A stretch of 64,000 nucleotides of DNA from Paenibacillus sp. JCM 18996 (GTDB taxonomy: Bacteria > Bacillota > Bacilli > Paenibacillales > NBRC-103111): NCBI GenBank assembly GCA_001313085.1, contig BBFE01000014.1, forward strand, positions 13,617-77,616, given 5' to 3'. Below, in pieces: positions 59,711 to 64,000 of the stretch. The position numbers and the translations under genes were made by a program. How positions within the stretch are numbered: the first letter of the stretch is position 1; the number at the start of each line of letters is the position of its first letter. The notes below the pieces were generated by a model, which was given only the letters and a program-made list of their open reading frames with translations, ran no database searches and was not told the origin of the DNA.

Positions 59711-62594
59711 AGCCGATTCCTCCCTGCTTCCATTAGTTTTTTCATTAACACTATGATTGAGCGCGTTCGAGATTAACCGCTGCTGTTCGCTGCTATGGAC
59801 GTGCTGATAACCGCTGGCAGGACTGGACCGGTCAGGACGGCCGATATAGCGCACCTTCGCCTGATCCGGCGCAACCTCACGGATGCGCGGCTCCATAAAG
59901 CTCCAGGCTCCCATATTCTTCGGCTCTTCCTGCACCCAGACCATCTCCTTCAAGTTAGGGAACCGCCGGATGATATCTGCGATTTCCGACTTCGGAAAAG
60001 GATACAGCTGCTCGACACGCAAAATGTGAAGCCAGGAGCTGTCCGCATTTTTTGTCGTTCTCCAAAGCTTCCTCCAAATCAATTGCGACTTTACCGCTGC
60101 ATAATAGCACACGTTCCACCCGCTCGGGCTCGCTGCCTAAACCGCTCTGCTCCAGTACAGGCTGAATCCGCCCCCGCTGAAATCCGAACCGGGAGAAGCG
60201 ACCCGGGCATTACGGATCAAGCTCTTCGGCGACATGATGATAAGCGGGCGGGCCTGTTCCGTTTCGCTTAGCGCAGCCTGCTTCCGCAACAGGTGAAAAT
60301 ATTGCGCGGCGCTGGTCAGATTGGCCACAGTCCAGTTCTCATCGCCGCCAAGCTGCAGGAACCGCTCCAGACGCGCGCTCGAATGCTCGGGCCTTGGCCT
60401 TCATAACCGTGCGGCAGCAGCAGCGCCAGGCTGGACCTTTGCCGCCATTTGTCGCGGCCTGCCGCGATAAATTGGTCGATGATCACTTGGCCCGCGTTGC
60501 AAAATCGCCAAACTGGGCCTCCCACAGCACCAGCGTTTCGGGAGCGAAGACATTGTACCCGTACTCGAATCCGAGAACGGACGCCTCCGACAGTGGGCTG
60601 TTATGGACGGCAAAAGAAGCTTTGGCTTGCGCCAGCCCGTGCAAAGGAATGAACAGCTCTCCCGTCTCGGTATCGTGCAGAACGAGATGGCGGTGGGCAA
60701 AGGTTCCGCGCTCCGAATCCTGTCCGGACAACCGGATCGGTTTCCCGTCAGCCAATAAAGTGGCAAAAGCCAGCGTCTCCGCGAGCGCCCAGTCCACTTT
60801 CTCGCCCTCATCCAGCGCTTTGGCGCGCCTTTCGAGGATCCGCTTCAGCTTTGGGTACACATGAAAGCCTTCCGGCCACTGCAGCAGCGCGCTGTTGATT
60901 TCCTTCAATCGCTCCAACGGAACGGCGGTATCAAGCGTGAGACGGCTGCCCCAAGCGGGTATTTCCAAAGCGCTTCCGTTCTTGTCTTCATTTGCTTTCA
61001 CTTCATCATAAGCCCGCTTGAGCTTTTCTCCGGACTCGTCCCTCATCTGAGCGGCCCGCTCTTCACTCACTATGCCTTCATCCGCAAGCTTCCTCGCATA
61101 CACTGTGCTCACGGTAGGATGAGTTTTCACCGTGGCGTAGGTGATCGGCTGAGTCGTCTCCGGATCATCCGATTCGTTGTGTCCGTAGCGGCGGTAACCG
61201 ACAAGATCGATCAGAAAATCCTTTTTTAAAGCGGGAACGGTACTCGCATGCCAGACGGATCGCTTTGATGCAAGCTTCCGGATCGTCGGCATTGACGTGT
61301 ACGATCGGTATTTCGTATCCTTTAGCCAGATCGCTAGCATAGTAAGTGGATCGGGAATCCTTGCTTTCCGTCGTAAAGCCCAGCCGGTTGTTGGCGATAA
61401 TATGTAACGTCCCGCCGTTGCGGTAGCCTTTCAGCTGATTGAAGTTCAACGTTTCAGCAACGATCCCTTCCCCGGCAAAAGCGGCGTCCCCGTGGATCAG
61501 CACCGCAACCGCTTTGCTTACATCATGCTCGGGGTATCCCGGCTGCACGCGCTCCTCCTGAGCGGCGCGGGTGAATCCTTCCACAACCGGGTTCACATAT
61601 TCCAAATGGCTGGGATTGTTGGCCAACGTTAAACGAATTGGAGGAATCTCGCCTTCCTCCAGCGAACGGTCCGCACCCAAATGGTATTTTACATCCCCCG
61701 ACCAGCCATGGTTGATTCCTGTGGAGCCTTCCGAAGGCACCAGATCCTTGTTCGGCGAATGATGGAATTCGGAAAAAATTTTGCCGTAAGGCTTTCCAAG
61801 CACATGGGCCAGCACATTCAGACGGCCGCGGTGGGCCATTCCCATCAGCACATGCTTCGCCCCGTCCTTGGCCGCGAACCGTACAATTTCATCCAGCATC
61901 GGTATCAGCGCGTCCGTCCCTTCCACGGAAAACCGTTTTTTGCCCGACGAACGTACGGTGCAGAAAATTCTCGAACTGCTCGACCTGAATCAGCCTGTTA
62001 AGCAGCGAGATCCGCTCCTCAGGCGACAGGTTCTCAGAAGCCGACGCTTCGGATTCCACCGCTTGTTTAACCAGTCCCGTTCATGCTCCTCATGGACATG
62101 GCTGAATTCGTAGGCTGTTGATTTCGTATACAACTGACGAAGCAGCTGAATTGCATCCCAGCCGGTAGCTACTTTGGCCGGAGCGTTCTCCCAAAGCAGC
62201 GAAGCCGGCATGGCCATCAGATCTTCCTTGCTGAGCTCATACGTCTCCGTTTGAATCAGACGGGTATCCGCCTTCGGCCTCAGCTTCAATGGGTCGAGAT
62301 CCGCCGCCAAATGGCCGTAAGTGCGAATGTTCCACACCAGCTTTTCTGCGGCGACCACTTTCTTCAGCATACCAATGTCGATTGTTCCTTCTTGCGCAGT
62401 CTGACGCTCAGTCAGAGGGCTAATCCCGTCCTTTATAGCAGGAGGAGCTCCCCAGCTTGCAAACATTTCCCTGAAAGTCGGCTCAACCGATTCGGGATCC
62501 TCCGTATAGCGCTCATACTGCTCATGGATATAGCCCATGTTAGGGCCATAATAATTCTGCCAAGCCGAAGCCCGATTTTCTCCTCAATTTTCAT
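59707..62594 (-). CDS. odhA: 2-oxoglutarate dehydrogenase E1
   Basis: About 960 residues, thiamine diphosphate-dependent, in the citric acid cycle: [116 protein letters not shown] site precedes the ATG. Slips are near 62566 (A4 for A5), 62067, 61934, 61224, 60505, 60396 and 60048. An A6 run near 59742, cut to five, gives the ending [12 protein letters not shown] and a stop; uncorrected, E1 appears fused to E2. Confidence 0.95.
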
Positions 62595-62962
62595 TGAAGG
62601 TAACCTCCCGCTGCATTTTCATAATCCGTAGGCAAAAGTTATCCGCTTTCTTTTTTTATTAACACCACATAATGTCACCCGTTTTCCGACAAAGAGTAAG
62701 TATTCCCTTAATGGCAGACTCCTACTCTTCTCGAAAAGAGGATCCTATTTATACTATAAACAGGAATATTAATATTAAAAAAATAGTTATTAATCATATA
62801 AACGATCTCATTTTGGCATGAATCATGCAAAATAGCAAAAAAAGCCCGCGAATTATCGCAGGCTTTTGTTTCAATGTGACTGGGGTCTGACACCCGCCGT
62901 GCAGCGCAGCAAGTCTCGCTGGAAGAGAAGCGCATTGGAAAAAAAAGAAATTAATCGGGCTT
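62595..62962. other. Promoter side of odhA and terminator of the sensor kinase
   Basis: No gene is seen. At 62837-62868 AAAGCCTGCG and CGCGGGCTTT pair (minus strand) and are followed by U7, ending the kinase transcript. GGGGTCTGACACCC near 62881 resembles half of the GGGGTCAGACCCC palindromes seen as dispersed repeats in many genomes. Confidence 0.5.
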
Positions 62963-63840
62963 TTACTTCGCGAGCGGTAAAGAAACCGTCACTTCTGTGC
63001 CGATCCCTTCTATACTTTGATAGGTTATTTTCCCGTTCATGGCCTCGACAATCCTCATCGCCACCGCAGTCCCGAGGCCGGTCCCCACTTCCTTCGTGGA
63101 GAAGAACAAAGTACCGATGCGGGACAGCTGCTCCGAGCTCATCCCTTTTCCCTGATCCTTGATCACAATCCGGCCGCGTTCTTCCACTTCATCTAAAGAA
63201 ACAATAATCTCGCTGCCTTCGCCGGACGCTTCTATCGCATTTTTTGATCAGGTTCACCAGTGCCTGCTGCAGCTGATTGCGGTCGGTATACAGATATAAA
63301 TCCGCAGCCAGTCGGCTGTGTAATTGTATGCTGTTTTTTGGACGCCATAGGCCCGAGCAGCAATAGAATTCCGCCCAGCACATCCGCAATCGCGAATCTT
63401 TCAAGGCGTTCCAGCTTGGGTTTGGAAAAAAATTCAAATAATCGCCGATGATGGCTTCGGCCCTTCCCAGCTCATCGAGTGCTATTGCCAAATAACGCTG
63501 GTTGCTGCCGTTTTCATTCGGACGCATCATCTGCAGAAAACCTTTTACAACCGTCAAAGGGTTACGGATCTCATGCGCGACAGACGCCGCCAATTCACCC
63601 ATCGTGTTTAATTTTTTCCGCACGCTGGATTTCTTCTCTCATTCGCGCCCTCTCCAGATTGATCTCCAGCAGCATGGAGGCAAATCCGACGCTTATGAAT
63701 TGGATCAGGGCGAACAGCAGAGCTCCGACAATGGGATTAAACCCCGCAGAGTTGGGTACTTTGTTAAAAAAATGTATAAGAACACAAAATGAATAACATG
63801 ACCGAGGCAGGCCATACGCTGACAATCGGTCGGCAATAAA
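62963..63840 (-). CDS. Sporulation-type sensor histidine kinase, N-terminus unclear
   Basis: About 290 residues visible. Two membrane helices (VSVWPASVMLFILCSYTFF and ALLFALIQFISVGFASMLLE) lead to EKLNTMGELAASVAHEIRNP with the phosphoacceptor His, then IVIKDQGKGMSSEQ and GTGLGTAVAMRIVEAMNGKI, the ATP-binding G boxes. The pattern resembles KinB/KinD-like kinases feeding Spo0A. Slips lie near 63766, 63618, 63427, 63335 and 63241. Upstream the text changes abruptly into an RHS repeat, so the true N-terminus is lost or displaced. Confidence 0.75.
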
Positions 63841-64000
63841 ACCAGCATCACGGACGGAAAAGGTCAGAAAACCTCTTTCACGTACGATGTACGTAATTTG
63901 CTTACCAAAGTGACGGATGCCAAATTAGCAGCAACGTCCTATGGCTATGACGCTGTCGGTAATCGGACGACCGTCACCGATGCAAAGAATAATGTAACAT
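63826..64000 (+). CDS. RHS/YD-repeat protein fragment
   Basis: The plus strand reads SVGNKTSITDGKGQKTSFTY, DVRNLLTKVTDAKLAATSYG, YDAVGNRTTVTDAKNNVT, three YD-type repeats (GNxTSxTDxxG, FTYDxxN, YGYDxVGNRT) as in WapA/RHS toxins and wall-associated proteins. A stop at 63820-63822 lies just upstream in the frame and no start is present. The gene continues beyond the window. It is either a real downstream gene with a broken 5' part or a contig misjoin. Confidence 0.8.

Noticed and set aside
1..64000. Programmed ribosomal frameshifting as the general explanation for the broken genes
   Set aside because: The slips are spread over most genes, need corrections of 1, 2 or 3 bases at simple A/T runs, and lack the conserved slippery-heptamer plus structure context. 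A common technical cause fits better.
1..64000. CRISPR arrays, tRNA and rRNA genes, prophage
   Set aside because: I saw no regularly spaced direct repeats, no cloverleaf or rRNA core sequences, and no phage structural genes.

Overview
The window looks like a chromosomal segment of a Paenibacillus-type spore-forming Firmicute with roughly balanced base composition. The clues are LplB/LplC-type sugar permeases paired with large lipoprotein binding proteins and a membrane-bound AraC regulator, an S-layer-homology protein, a sporulation-type diadenylate cyclase (CdaS), a spore-coat type transglutaminase (Tgl), an NlpC/P60 enzyme with copper-amine-oxidase-like stalk repeats, Ku/ligase/polymerase end joining, strong AGGAGG ribosome sites and TTG/GTG starts. 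No rRNA, tRNA, CRISPR array or phage was recognised.

Layout. 1-7.4 kb: a deoxy-sugar type catabolic locus on the minus strand (FucU-like mutarotase, aldo/keto reductase, then, behind a cre-like site, a sugar isomerase-like TIM barrel, a Gfo/Idh/MocA dehydrogenase, two permeases and a binding protein) with a divergent ROK regulator. 7.4-16.4 kb: a degraded accessory stretch with an SLH protein, mqo, a second isomerase/dehydrogenase pair, a DUF1796 gene, gene fragments (PH-like, ANT(6)-like), a D-threonine-aldolase-like gene lacking its middle, and two copies of a GACAAGAAC repeat. 16.6-23.6 kb: tgl, a large glycoside hydrolase, small proteins, an APC permease and a LysE exporter. 23.8-30 kb: a complete second LplBC/binding-protein operon plus its AraC-type sensor-regulator. 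30-47 kb: glpQ, serine hydrolase, polysaccharide deacetylase, fuconolactonase-like plus second FucU, fetAB, a DedA-PAP2 fusion, erythromycin esterase, hrpB helicase, cdaS. 47-58 kb: thpR, a DinG-like helicase, Ku-ligase-polymerase NHEJ operon, an ammonium transporter with a GlnR/TnrA-type box, NlpC/P60 hydrolase, ywbE and a lipoate ligase. 58-64 kb: odhAB, a sporulation-type sensor kinase and, abruptly, an RHS repeat fragment.

The dominant feature is not a gene. Most protein-coding genes are broken by frameshifts, and almost every break lies in an A or T run of 6 to 8 bases. Restoring protein families requires shortening these runs, most often to 5 bases; I saw no A/T run longer than 8 anywhere. 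A smaller number of breaks are 1-base contractions. Housekeeping genes such as odhA/odhB are hit like the rest, and an apparently over-long amtB promoter spacer also contains such a run. The simplest reading is a homopolymer-length error in the sequence; a biological slippage explanation is less likely but testable. I therefore annotate reconstructed genes across the frameshifts and mark as pseudogenes only those that lack substantial sequence.
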